From NCBI GenBank assembly GCA_963082975.1, contig OY720349.1, forward strand, positions 67,330,501-67,394,500: DNA of 64,000 nt, read 5' to 3'. The notes beneath the pieces are model-generated. The model did not search any database. It saw nothing but the letters and a program-made list of their open reading frames with translations, and had not been told where the DNA came from. A program made the position numbers and the translations under genes. Shown here piece by piece: positions 1 to 11,425 of this stretch. Position 1 is the stretch's first letter. Every line of letters begins with the position of its first letter. The stretch comes from Labia minor (lineage: Eukaryota > Arthropoda > Insecta > Dermaptera > Spongiphoridae).

Positions 1-145
1 TTTTCACGTAAGATTTTAATATATAATATATTTTTTAATATTATTTTTATAGTAGTTTAGTGTTATGCTAATTTCTTTATATTTTATTTTTATTTTGTTT
101 ACTCTGATTTTTTTTTAAATAAATTAATAACATTTAAAGTAGCAT

Positions 146-750
146 AAAAAAATTAATCGAGGCAGGAAAATTGATGGGGTTTGAAATTAATAGTGATAAG
201 ACAAAATAATTAGTATCAGAGAGAATAATATTTGCAAAGAATTTAAATCGAGGTTACAATCTGGAAATTATTATCAAAGGGGATCAAAATTATTAAATTA
301 TTAATTGTATTATATGGGTGGGAGGCATGGTCTACAACCCTGGGAGATGAGAATAGATTCAGAGTATTTGAGAATAGGATTCTTCCCAGCATTTATGGGC
401 CAAAGAAAGATGAGGACACCGGGGAATAGCGGAGACTGCATAACAAGGAATTGCATGACCTCTATGCATCTCTAGATATAGGTCATAAAATAGAGAAGGC
501 TGGGATCGGCAGGGCACATGGCTAGAATGGGAGAGGAAAAATATATTGGTGGGGAGTTCGATTGGAAAACGTCTGTGTGGAAGACCAATTGTGAACAGGG
601 TGGACAATGTAGGAAGGAACGTGAGAGAGATGGGACAGGGTAGGAGTTAGATGGTTATAGCTCAGAATAGGGACACTCGGGGGGGGGGGGTACAGGGGGC
701 GGAGCCCCCGTCTAGATGCGAAGAGCGACGAAGGAGCTCTGAGCAGCTAG
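146..750 (+). mobile_element. Helitron-like 3' part (copy A1) with non-LTR retrotransposon remnant
   Basis: The segment to about 665 matches the reverse-transcriptase tail of the copy at 5376-6138: the same reading through Y-G-W, a G-D-E block, F-R-V-F-E-N and H-N-E-L-H-D-L, broken by stops and frameshifts. It is followed by a G-run, a GGGGGC/GCCCCC hairpin (about 696-711), a second hairpin with AGAGC/GCTCT arms and the terminal CTAG at 747-750, with T next. Hairpin plus CTRR plus T is the known Helitron 3' end. The 5' end is outside the window or lost. It encodes nothing intact. Confidence 0.6.
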
Positions 751-1944
751 TGAATAAATAAAACTTAATGCGCCCAACGATTTTTGTTGAATATGAAACA
801 ATTTATCCATAAACTTTGTCAGGCTTATAGGAAAATTATTTTATTCTTTTTAATCTATTGGAAAAACGTTATTTTATAAAATATTTTTATATTTATATTA
901 TTAAAAAAATTATTTATTTATTATATATTTATTATATTATTATTCCTTTAATTAAAATGAAATTTAAAAGTTAATATTTTTAATAATTATATTATATATA
1001 TATTATATAATATATATAAATATATATTGTATTATATAATATATATAAATATATATTGTATTATTATTATATAATGTTCTAAAAATAATTCAATTTAATT
1101 TATTCTCACAATCATAAAGTATTGTTTATGTTCTAGAAATCAGTTTAATACCAAATGTTATAATTTTTAAACACCTCCTTATTATATTTATTAAAATTGA
1201 TGGATCATTGATTTTAATTTTAATTCCTAATCTATTTTTTTTTTCTTTAATTAATTTTCTGGGTTTTTTTAATATTTTTTTAAATAGATTAACTAAAATA
1301 TAATCAATCAAATAATATTTATATTTTTATCATCATTTCGATTCCAATGCTATTATTTGAAGATTAATGTCATTTATGGTCCTTTGGTTTATGTCTTTTT
1401 TATCAACTTTTATGGGAGAAGTTCGATACAGGTGGTTTTATGGGAGATGAAATTTAATAATAAATTTTATTTTCATTTATCTATTTTTTTTAGATATATA
1501 AGCGTATACTTTTCTATTTCGATAATACCCGCTAAGATAATATGTAATTTCAAGAATATATAAAATAATAAATGACTACTATGAAAATTGTATCAATAAA
1601 TGAGAGATCAATACATGAATATTTAACATAATTAAAAATTAATGAAAAAATTCCAATCAATATATTTATTTATTTGCTATTCAAACTTTATTATTGGTAT
1701 GCCAAATACCTATTAAAATCTTAAATAATATATTATTATAGGGTCTTAAACTTAAAGATCTACAGAAGTGAAGTCATCTCTTCCATTTAACTCGTGTTGT
1801 GAATTTAATTAAATTAAATTCTATGTATTTATAGTAAGAGGCAATGAAATATCTCTAACGTATTTCGTTCATATAATCGAGGTATTTATCAATGTACATA
1901 TATTTAAATAAATAAAAATAATATTTAAAGAAAATAATTATTAG
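751..1944. other. AT-rich spacer
   Basis: Low-complexity AT-rich DNA with TA-rich runs near 990-1070. The short open frames here (for example 1357-1563) have hydrophobic, low-complexity translations typical of chance frames. I see no gene. Confidence 0.6.
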
Positions 1945-2455
1945 AAACTTTAAAACCTTGTCCAAATAATATTCAATATTTCTGTAAAGAAATTATTCAG
2001 AGTCTTAGCAAAGCGTATGAATCACAATCAGTTTAAATTGAAATTTATATAAATTAACAAAGTGAAAATTTTTATTTGTTTAAATTTCATTATAATGAAT
2101 CAAAAAAATTAAATATATGGTTCATATGATTAAGAGAAGCAAGAAACTTGAGAGAAAATAAGTGTTGGATGCAGGTCGGACATGACAGAAACTGTAAGCG
2201 AAATCTTCATGTTGCGACTAATAATTTTCAAATCCCCTAGCACCACAGAATTAGATAAGTTTCTTTTAAGGGAGGAAAGTAACTATAATCTAAAAAAAAT
2301 AGTAAATGAACGTAATAATAACAAAACAAATAAATCAATTAATTTAAATTAATACTATTAATGAATGTATATAATGTTAATTTATCTATAGTTTTATAAC
2401 GATAATTACGTTAATTGTCTCAAGTCTCTAACTTTGCATTTTTTCAAATTTGTAT
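1945..2455 (+). mobile_element. Helitron-like family, internal fragment (copy A2)
   Basis: This stretch is the reverse complement of about 10375-10850 in copy A4. Shared landmarks include the block around AAGCGTATGAATCAC, the GTCGGACATGACAGAAACTG block and the AAGTCTCTAACTTTGCATTT block at its right edge. It has no terminal signals or coding capacity, so it is a broken internal piece of the same family. Confidence 0.6.
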
Positions 2456-3745
2456 TTAGCAATATATAATGGTATAACATTTAAGAATTACGAATTTTTC
2501 TATTTCTTATATTCAAATTTAAATTCAGCATAGAAATTCTATTTAACTGAAATATTTTATAAATTAACTGATCAGATGGTTATTTGTGTGTAATTATAAA
2601 AAAGATAACATGAAAAGATATATACAATAGAATATAGTTTAATAGCTCTTGCTTGAAATCAAAATAAGAAAAACTAGTAAATATATTGAGAGTTGTCTCG
2701 AGATATATACAATAGAATATAGAATACGAGTAATATATAATATATATATATATATATATATAACGTAACGCCTACGCTGTTTAGCTAATAGAAGCTTCCG
2801 AGCCTTAAAATTATTTCCAAATTTATAATTCATTCATTCTAATAAAATATCTGCCTTTATAATCAGTTGTATTTTTTTTAATGCAGATTAAAAATACTTT
2901 GCAACTGTTGTTAATCAATGTATCACATATTAATAGTTCGTTATTATAACTTTTAATGAAATAATAATATTTAGATATAATAATATTTCAAAGACACATA
3001 ATAAAATTCTTGTTTAATAAATGAAAGTATTAAAAACTGACCTTTTCTATTATCTATTTATAATTAAAAGAGAATGTTAAAATGATTTCTATTTAAATTT
3101 CAATTGATTTTTGATTTTGATAATCATGTAGAATTCTCAGAAAATAATTGATATTGAAAGAATAAATATTTATCAGAATTTATCATTTTTTTAGATAAAT
3201 TAAACAGTAAATTACAAGATAAAAGAAAAAAATAAAATAAATTAACCCTGCCGTTTGGGCGTCTCTAGAATAAATGTCACTTCAAATTGAAAATAAAAAA
3301 ATTATATTTACTTAAATGAATAATAATATACAAATATATATTAAAAAATAGAATATTAATAATAAATAGAAATATATATATAGGGTGCGATATATAATAT
3401 ATCCTATTATATTAAATGACATGAGAAAAATGAAATAGAAAAGAGATTAATTAGAAGAAAAGAAGATATATACATTTTCAAATTTTAATAAAATGTGTAA
3501 ATAATTTTAAATTAAATTTTGAGTAATGTGCAGATATATCACGTTAAATATATATATGTATATATTAATAAATAAAATATCATTCATAATATGAATATGA
3601 AATAAAAAACAAATATGATATTGTTCTATTAAAATAATTATTAAAAAAAATCAGTAAATCATTTGAGACATTATTACAATGATGGTAGATGTGATGTTAA
3701 TTGATCGCTTTATATTGGTGAATTATGATAATTTCAATAGAAAAT
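2456..3745. other. AT-rich spacer with TA microsatellite
   Basis: AT-rich DNA with a TA repeat at about 2738-2762. The reverse frame at 2639-2833 runs through that repeat and is not credible as a gene. A short stretch at 3490-3545 weakly resembles the 5' part of the Helitron family (a GTGCAGA block). Nothing else is recognised. Confidence 0.5.
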
Positions 3746-3753
3746 ACACTTAC

Positions 3754-3920
3754 GCTTTTGATATAGTAGAGAGAGAGAGAGAGAAAGAGCGTCATCGCCG
3801 CCCGCCTGGTTTGAGTTGGCATGGGCACTCACACAACGAAATCGACTGACTGACTGAGCGAGCGTTCACTCGACTAGGAGCCCCTGGCATTTAGGCAACC
3901 GGCAATTCAAGCCACCCAAT
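3754..3920 (-). promoter_or_regulatory. GC-rich island, candidate promoter and first exon
   Basis: A GC-rich block within AT-rich DNA, with a GA repeat at 3769-3785. Read on the minus strand it has tandem TCAGTC initiator-like motifs (about 3845-3858). Downstream an ATG opens a short frame through the TC repeat to a consensus splice donor GTAAGT at 3748-3753. No domain is recognisable in the roughly 23 codons. It could be a 5' leader exon of an unidentified minus-strand gene. The plus strand has no comparable donor. The function is inferred from composition and motifs only. Confidence 0.35.
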
Positions 3921-4639
3921 TTAAACTTCAAATATTTAAATATTTAAATAGTATACTCTATTATAAATATTAATCGTATTAATTATGCATCTAATATTTA
4001 CATAAAAATTTTAAAATAAATTTATATATTTGAATTTACTAATATAAGAAACGAATGATTATCAATTTTAATGGAATTTAGAAAAAAAAATAAACATAAT
4101 AAAAATTTTAAAAGAAACTATTGGAAAATAAAATATGATTTATAGTATAATATCAAGATGATATCAAGATGATAGATATATCATATATATTAGGTTTTTT
4201 TGGAATATTGTATTGATATATTTTCATAAATGGGTTTAAATAGAATTAATAAAAATAGAAAAGTAAAGAGCTATCAAAAGATGATTTAATACGAGATAAA
4301 AAAAGAAAATTTAAACAAAATTTATACAAAATTGATTAAGGTACCTTAAGTCTATACCAGTATATGCCAGTAGGTATAGATGATTATTAAGAATAAGTAA
4401 ATTTGAAAATTTACTTTATTTAATAAGTTAATTAGTGTTTCATATTTTGTCTCTTTAAATGACAGTGGGGTAAAAAAGATCATCCACCCCCTTTTGTATT
4501 GAATGAGGTGTGTGATTCTATCTATCCGATCATAAGATTTAAAGTTTTTAACAAAATTTTCACTGATAACATTTTGTTGAAATAAGAAGACTTTTTGGAT
4601 TAATACTATATTTTTGTGAGTTTAGCAAATTTATGAAAT
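3921..4639. other. AT-rich spacer
   Basis: AT-rich DNA with no convincing open frame or repeat signature. I see nothing in it. Confidence 0.5.
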
Positions 4640-4885
4640 GTATTTGTTTTCAACTGCTTTTAGCTTCAATGGTCCTTTTGCGAATGAGCTGCATTTGTCA
4701 AAAGTTGATAGAAAACTACGAATTTTGAATAATGCCCTTATACAAAATTTCATTATTCTAGCTCAAAAACCGTTTTTGCGCAATCATGTCTACACACACA
4801 GAGAGAAACATTTTTCTCAACCTTATTGAAAATGACTCAGAGACCTTCAAAACTTATAACATCATCAAAGTTTCGCCATCGAATC
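4640..4885 (-). mobile_element. HINE-like family 2, partial reverse copy
   Basis: Reverse-complement match to 37600-37830: the same order of the GAGAAAAATGT block, a GT repeat, the GCAAAAACGGTTTGAGCTAGAA-type block and the ATTCAAAATTCGTAGTTTTC-type block. It abuts the 5' end of the Helitron-like copy at 4891. The two frames over 4638-5022 are chance readings through repeat DNA. Confidence 0.6.
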
Positions 4886-4890
4886 TCTCA

Positions 4891-6300
4891 TCTATATATA
4901 TAAAAAAAGGTTTTTGTCTGCACATTGTTCAGAATTTAAAAATTTTTGCTTATTGCAATTATGTTAATTTTATTTTATTTAAGTCTCTAATTTTGCATTT
5001 TCTCAAATTTCTCTCATTATAATTAAAAATATTCAATAATAATCTAGCAATGAAAATAAAATATCAAAATGAAATGATCAGGAAATATTATACTCTATTT
5101 CTTTATTATAACATATACAATACTTACGAATAATAGGAGATATCATTGCGAGTTCAGGCCAAATCGATCAACATTAATTAAGATATTTTCATTAATACAG
5201 ATATTAGAAAAAAACCGCGAATTCAATATTTCTGTTAACTAATTATTTGTAGAATTTAGTAAAACATACGCATGTCTCCACACATCCGGATAAACTTTTT
5301 CAAATTTTGATCTTCGAATTTGTCTTGAAGGTAGTAAAGAAAGAATAAGATGCGGAAATCAATTGTAAAATATTAGGTTACCCAGACGACTTAAATATAA
5401 TAGGAGATTCGGCAATTGCAATTAGAGATAGCGAGGAAAAATTAATGGACGTAGGAAATGAGATGGGGTTTGAAATTAATAGTGATAGGAAAAAATATTT
5501 AGTAACAAAGAGGAACAGTATTAACATACAAAATCTTAATATACAAAATGTAGAATTTAAATATGTAGAAAAATTGAATGTAATCACGAAGGATAATAAT
5601 ATTTGAGAATAATTTAAATCGAGGTTGAAATCTGGAAACGCCTGTTATCATGCAGTAAAGAGGCTTATCTCATCAAAATTATTATCAAAAGGAATCAAAA
5701 TTAAAATATATAAACCAATTATTTTACCTGTTGTATTATATGGGTGGGACGCATGGCCTATGACCCTGGGAGATGAGAGTAGATTCAGAGTATTTGAGAA
5801 TAGGATTCTTCCCAGCATTTATTGGCCAAAGAAAGATGAGGGCACCGGTGAATGGCGGACACTGCATAACGAGGAATTGCATGACCTCTCTGCATCTTCA
5901 GAAATAGTTAGGGTTATAAAAGCGAGAAGGCTACGATAGGCGAGGCACGTAGCTAGAATGGGAGAGGAAAAAGATATTGGGGCGGAGACCGATTGGAAAC
6001 CGTTGCTTGGAAGACCAAGTACGCGTAGGAAGGGACGTAAGAGAGGTGGGACAAGGGCTCAGGATATGGATACTTGGAGAAATGTGGTTGTTGCGGCCAA
6101 GAACTTTCGAGTACCTTTGAGCCACATAGATAGATAGATATAACATATACAATAATAATAATATATATAATTAATTTACTGATTAAATTAAAATATATTT
6201 TAAATAAGAACACAAAAAGTAATGAATGTTTCATGTAATATAGAGGGGGCGGAGCCCCCGTCTAGGTGTGAAGAGCCCCGAAGGCGCTCTGAGCAGCTAG
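4891..6300 (+). mobile_element. Helitron-like element A3, both ends present
   Basis: The left end starts TCTATATATATAAAAAAAGG, preceded by A. The right end has a GGGGGC-GGA-GCCCCC hairpin, then AGAGC/GCTCT arms, then CTAG at 6297-6300, followed by T. Insertion between A and T, TC at the start and hairpin plus CTAG at the end are the known Helitron hallmarks. The reverse copy A4 begins with almost the same sequence at 11425, which supports the start. Compared with A4, about 1 kb is missing near the left end. There is no Rep or helicase gene, so the copy is non-autonomous. It carries a non-LTR retrotransposon piece (5376-6138). Confidence 0.65.
5376..6138 (+). pseudogene. Non-LTR retrotransposon reverse transcriptase, 3' fragment inside the Helitron
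   Basis: The first frame (5376 to about 5606) covers the reverse-transcriptase active-site region, but the usual Y-A-D-D is G-Y-P-D-D here, followed by L-N-I-I-G. A stop ends it. From 5625 to 5939 an open frame of 104 residues continues the same protein: S-G-N-A-C-Y-H-A-V-K-R-L, V-V-L-Y-G-W, R-V-F-E-N-R-I-L, W-R-T-L-H-N-E-E-L. A TAG breaks it before the H-V-A-R-M-G-E tail at about 5945-5970. The 3' end is marked by a short GATA repeat at 6128-6141. The stops, frameshift and altered active site make it inactive. The same tail occurs in six other places in the window. Confidence 0.75.
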
Positions 6301-7488
6301 TTTTCAAATAAAGAATTAAATTAATATTACAATTCAATTATTTTATTACTTGAAGCATTAATGTTTGATTTTATTTTTGAATCAATAAAATTATTAACAT
6401 TATAAGACCAAGAACAATTACAAAATAATAATTGAATTAAATATTTACTGTCACATTGGAAATGATCTAAAATTTTGTCTCTATTCAGGACATCTCTTTT
6501 ATGAATGATGTATTGATTAATTTAACCATTCTATTGTATTTTCTCTTCTAATAAGCCAAAATAAATAATTATATTTTATTTTATTATTTTCCTCAAAAGC
6601 GATATATAGAAAAAATATATAATTTGTATACAAATTTCTTCTATAAATAAATAAATAAAATATTTTATTTTATTTTTAATTCTTCATAATGGGCAAATAT
6701 TAAACTAATGATTAAACTGAAACATAAATATTGATTGAGTCGATAAAGTCTTTATAAGAAAATTAATGTAATAAATCTTAGTGTTGTACACAAAATGGTA
6801 TTTGTCAATTTATAGTATGTATTATTACCATTCATTTATATTATAATACCATTTAAGATAATAAGATTGTCACTATATTAGACCTATGCCATTAGGTTTG
6901 ATTTATTTTAAATTAATAGTATCAAGAGTAGAACTTGTTGCATTCTAATTGCAAAATTCCAAGAAGATATATAGCAATAGTCATATAGAAATTCACCTCA
7001 TTAATATTCATAATACTCAAAGTATATGTTTTTAATTATAAATAATATAACTTGGACTTTTTTTGTGATGAATAGTTTTGTCACTTGGCACTTGTCACAA
7101 GCTTGTTGGCGATTTCATGTTAGTGATCTATATTATTTCCTATCATTTTTTTATTATAGATTTTGAATTAAAAGCTTCAACAAAAAGTTAAAATAAAAAA
7201 CAACAAAACTATCCTTAAACTCAAACTGAAAATTTAACATTGAAATCAAAATAAAAAATATTTGGAATAAATTAAATACTTATGAATGAAATAAAGTTCA
7301 TAAAACATATTTTAAAGTAGGAGTCAAATTTCAACGAATAGATTCATAGTGAATTGTTATAATTGACATTGAAATTAAGAGAAGATGATATTTAATAATA
7401 TGATCATAAGTAAAATTAAAAAAAAATAACTTGGTCAAATGACAAAGCTCAACCAACCTATACATAGGTATATACTTGACTTCCAACT
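6301..7488. other. AT-rich spacer
   Basis: Plain AT-rich DNA with no ORF of note. The last eight bases before the next element (7489-7496) are its left target duplication. Confidence 0.55.
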
Positions 7489-7496
7489 ATCTACTA

Positions 7497-7773
7497 CAGT
7501 GTTTCTCAACCTATGTGCCTCGAGATTTTCAAAAATGTGCCGCCAAATTATTACATTATTACAAATGTAAAGAGGCTCTTAAACATATCCGACTTTTTTT
7601 TTATAAATTTTTTCAATTTGGTTCTAAAAAAAAGAAAAAAAAAGGGAAAACCGTTTTTGGGATCACATTTTTTTCAATATGGTAAACTTTTACACTTATC
7701 TTTTTCTTTGTGTGCCGCCAAATTTTTAAACCGATAAAAGTGTGCCGCGGTAAAAAAACGTTGAGAATCACTG
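7497..7773. mobile_element. Non-autonomous hAT element (MITE), 277 bp
   Basis: The ends are CAGTGTTTCTCAAC on the left and GTTGAGAATCACTG on the right, an inverted repeat with one mismatch in 14. Both sides carry the exact 8-bp direct repeat ATCTACTA (7489-7496 and 7774-7781). The interior has GTGCCGCC motifs near each end and no coding capacity. The two short forward frames over 7476-7737 run through it by chance. A broken right end of the same family lies at 48771-48833. Confidence 0.9.
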
Positions 7774-7781
7774 ATCTACTA

Positions 7782-9398
7782 ACATTTTAAAAGATGAAGT
7801 TAAAGTTAATAGTTAATAATTATGAAAAATAATTTTTCGAAAAGTGATTTTAGTTAAATTTGTACAAGAGATAGTTTTAAAATCAAGAAGTCCCAATGAA
7901 AAGAAGACGATCTTAAAATTCTTAATAATAATTCATTTTCACGATGACTATCGAAGTATCGAAGGTGTGTGAAATGAAAGAAATTATTATACCCCAACAG
8001 AACATCCAAAATGGAAAGATAAACCATTTGCAATATGTCAATAAGATATGTTTGAGTTATTCATTATGCAGCACCAGACGACAGTTTATTCACTATTGAA
8101 AAAGTGCAAATGAATAAACTGGCAAGAATAAAAAGCGTCATTAGTCGAAATCAAAAGTTTCTGGACGACCAGTTGTATAATTCAAGAAACAATCGAATAC
8201 TGAAGGTTATTTAAGACATTTGAAATTTATTTAAGAATTTTGAAGAAGGTCACAATAGATAGAATTTATTCCTTACCAAAATTAATAAAACAATTCAATA
8301 TAAAAAAAATATTTTCATATATACTTGTATTATAACGCACCCTCATCTGAGAATACAAAACCTCATTCTATATCTTCTTTTAATTATAATTATTATATTT
8401 TAAAATAATAAAAGTGTAAAATAAGAATAAATCCTTTTTTAACATAAAAATATAATTATGTACTATTAAAATGGAAAAAGTAGTTATACAAAAAAAAAAA
8501 TAACCAAAAAATTTAAATAATCATCTATATTTGAAAGATTGATGAAAAAATATTCAAAGAAACATATAAAAAATTAACACCTAATTAGTAAATATTAATT
8601 ATGGTGTCCACTCATACGCACTGAGATTAGATTTTGTATATCTCTAACATAGGTCAACTCATCTGTAAATCACAGGTGTAAATTATTAATTTATTTCCTT
8701 TTTGACTGAAAATATTTTAAAGGACAAGGAGATGAAAAATAAGAGAAAATCACTCAAACAAATTGAAACAGAAATTATGTAAAATATATATGAAAAATTA
8801 TAAGAAAAATAATTAAATATTTTAAAGAAGTTTTCGAAAAATGTTATTTTCCACTATGATTTAATAATTTAAAATGAAATAAATGTTACTTTAATAGAAA
8901 GCAGCCTAAGATAATTAAATTAAAATATAGATTTAATGTGATAAATAATATAAATAAAAAATATTTATATTTTTATTAAATTATTTTCAAATTCATTTAT
9001 TTTTATATTGATATTGATGTAATGCGATACCTGAAAAATATTCCATACCGAAATTCAAAGAGATATATCGAAAATGGCATCTTTTGAGTCGGATCGACAC
9101 TAATAATACAATTTTTATTTAATTTATTAGAATGTTAAATAATAGGCAACAGAGTGCGAATCTTGTATCTTGAATCTATTTTCAAACAAACTTTTATAGG
9201 GAGTGCCGGAGGCTGGAAGTCTAATGGATCAACAAACCACCCAAGAGTTCATTATATACTTCGAACATCTATAAATTAATAGTATTTCAACAAGTGAATT
9301 GAATTAGATTTATTCGAAAATGTAAAATATTATTTTTTTTTATAATTTATACAATTGATTTTAAATCTATAGGTAATGAATGATTTAATTTTATTATT
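7782..9398. other. AT-rich spacer
   Basis: Mostly low-complexity AT-rich DNA. Around 7960-8220 the sequence is more complex and hints at a decayed transposase, but not strongly enough to annotate. I see no gene. Confidence 0.45.
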
Positions 9399-11425
9399 TA
9401 CGGGGGCTCCGCCCGACCCCTGTACCCCCGAGTGGTACATAGTATTTGGTTGAAAGTAGTAAAAGGTTTTCATCAATTTTGTTTCAATCCGTTTATTACA
9501 TGAAACATTCATTTCTTTTTGTGTTCTTATTTAAAATATATTTTAATTTAATCATTAAATTAAGTATATATATTATTATTATTATCTATTATTATTTATT
9601 ATCTATGTGGCTCAACGATACTCCAAAGTTTTTGGCCGCAACAACCACATTTCTCCAAGTATCCATATCCTGAGCCCCTGTTCTATCTCTCTTACGTTCC
9701 TTCATGATAACAGGCGTTTCCCGATTGCAACCTCAATTTAAATTCTTCTCAAATATTATTATACTTACATTCAATTTTTCTACATATTCAAATTCTACAT
9801 TTTGTATATTAAGATTTTGTATGTTAATACTGTTACTCTTTGTTACTAAATATTTTTTCTTATCACTATTAATTTCAAACCCCATCTCATTTCCTACCTC
9901 GATTAATTTTTCCTCGCTATCTGTAATTACAATTGCCGAATTTCCTATTATATTTAAGTCGCCTGGTTAACCTAACATTTTACAATTGATTTCCGCATCT
10001 TATTCTTTTTTTTACTACCTTCAAGACAAATTTGAAGATCAAAATTTGTTAAAGTTTATCCGGATGTGTGGAGTCATGCGTATGTTTTACTAAAGTCTAC
10101 AAATAATTAGTTAACAGAAATATTGAATTCGCGGTTTTTTTTCTAATATCTGTATTAATGAAAATATCTTAATTAATGTTGATCGATTTGGCCTGAACTC
10201 GCAATGATATCTCCTAATATTTCCTCCGCCTATGGTTCGTAAGTATTGTATATGTTATAATAGAGAAATAGAGTATGATATTTCCTGATCATTTCATTTT
10301 GATATTTTATTTTCATTGCTAGATTATTATTGAATATTTTTAATTATAATGAAATTTGAGAAAATGCAAAGTTAGAGACTTGAGATAATTTATAAAAATT
10401 AACGGTATAAAACTATAGATAAATTAACAATGTATACATTCATTAATAGTATTAATTTAAATTAATTGATTTATTTGTTTTTTTTATTATTAAGTTCAAT
10501 TATTAATTTTTTTAGATCATAGTTATTTTCCTCCCTTAAAAGAAACTTATCTAATTCTGTGATGCTAGGGGATTTGAAAATATGAAGATTTCGCTTACAG
10601 TTTCTGTCATGTCCGACCTCCGTTCAACAGTTATATTCTCTCAAGTTTCTTGCTTCTCTTAATCATGTGATCTATATATTTAATTTTTTTGATTCATTGT
10701 AATAAAATTTAAACAAATAAAAATTTTCACTTTGTTAATTTATATAAATTTCAATTTACACTGATTGTGAGTGATACGCTTTGCCAATACTCTGAATAAT
10801 TTGTGTATAGAAATATTGAATGTTCTTAGCGAGATTTTTTAACCTTTCACTTTCAAATAGAAAAGAAGAAATATTCAAATATATAGAAAGAATAAATAAA
10901 AATTAAGTTAATATAAATATGATCTAAATATTTTATTAAATTAATTAAAATGGGAACTTTTAGAATAAATGATTTAATTGAATTGATATTTAAATATTAG
11001 AATTTTTAAAATAAAAAGTGAAATATTATAATAATTCTTTGATTGGGAATGGCTATGATAATTCATTGTTTAAAATGTTTCCGCTAGAGCCAGTGGGCCA
11101 CGCCAGGCTCTTGAATGAACAACACGGAGAATTATATATACTTTAAAAAATTAATTTCTGCGGTTATTGTTGACATATAAATAAAATTTATAGCCTATGT
11201 TACTCTAGGGGTATATAAGAATATTGTGATGTAATTTCATAGAAATCGGTTCAGTCAATTTTGAGTCTATAACATCCTTATTTTCCGGACAGATAGACAG
11301 CCAGACAGACATGAAAAATTCTAAAGTCACTTTTGGATTCTAGAGATCTTGAAACGCGAAGATATGCAAAAAAATTTTAAATTCTGAGCAATGTGCAGAC
11401 AAAAACCTTTTTTATATAATATAGA
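9399..11425 (-). mobile_element. Helitron-like element A4, nearly full length, reverse
   Basis: On the minus strand it begins at 11425 with TCTATATTATATAAAAAAGG, preceded by A, and continues through a GTCTGCACATTGCTCAGAA block. It then passes a TCTGTC-rich module with GACTGAACCGATTTCTATGA and the blocks shared with copy A2. Next comes a deleted retrotransposon tail and finally the GGGCGGAGCCCCCG hairpin near 9399-9416. The terminal AGAGC hairpin and CTAG are missing, so the 3' end is truncated. There is no Rep/helicase reading frame. It is the longest copy of the family in the window. Confidence 0.6.
9603..10015 (-). pseudogene. Captured non-LTR retrotransposon tail in A4, internally deleted
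   Basis: Minus-strand match to the retrotransposon piece at 5376-6138. It retains the region just after the reverse-transcriptase active site and the last part of the tail (GTGGTTGTTGCGGCCAA block). The intervening stretch is deleted: the S-G-N/K-R-L region is joined almost directly to the terminal region near 9705. The forward frame 9704-9970 is its antisense shadow. Confidence 0.65.

Noticed and set aside
7960..8220. Hints of a Tc1/IS630-type transposase (L-F-T-I-E and S-G-R-P-like stretches)
   Set aside because: The pieces are in different frames, in the wrong order and too short to support an annotation.
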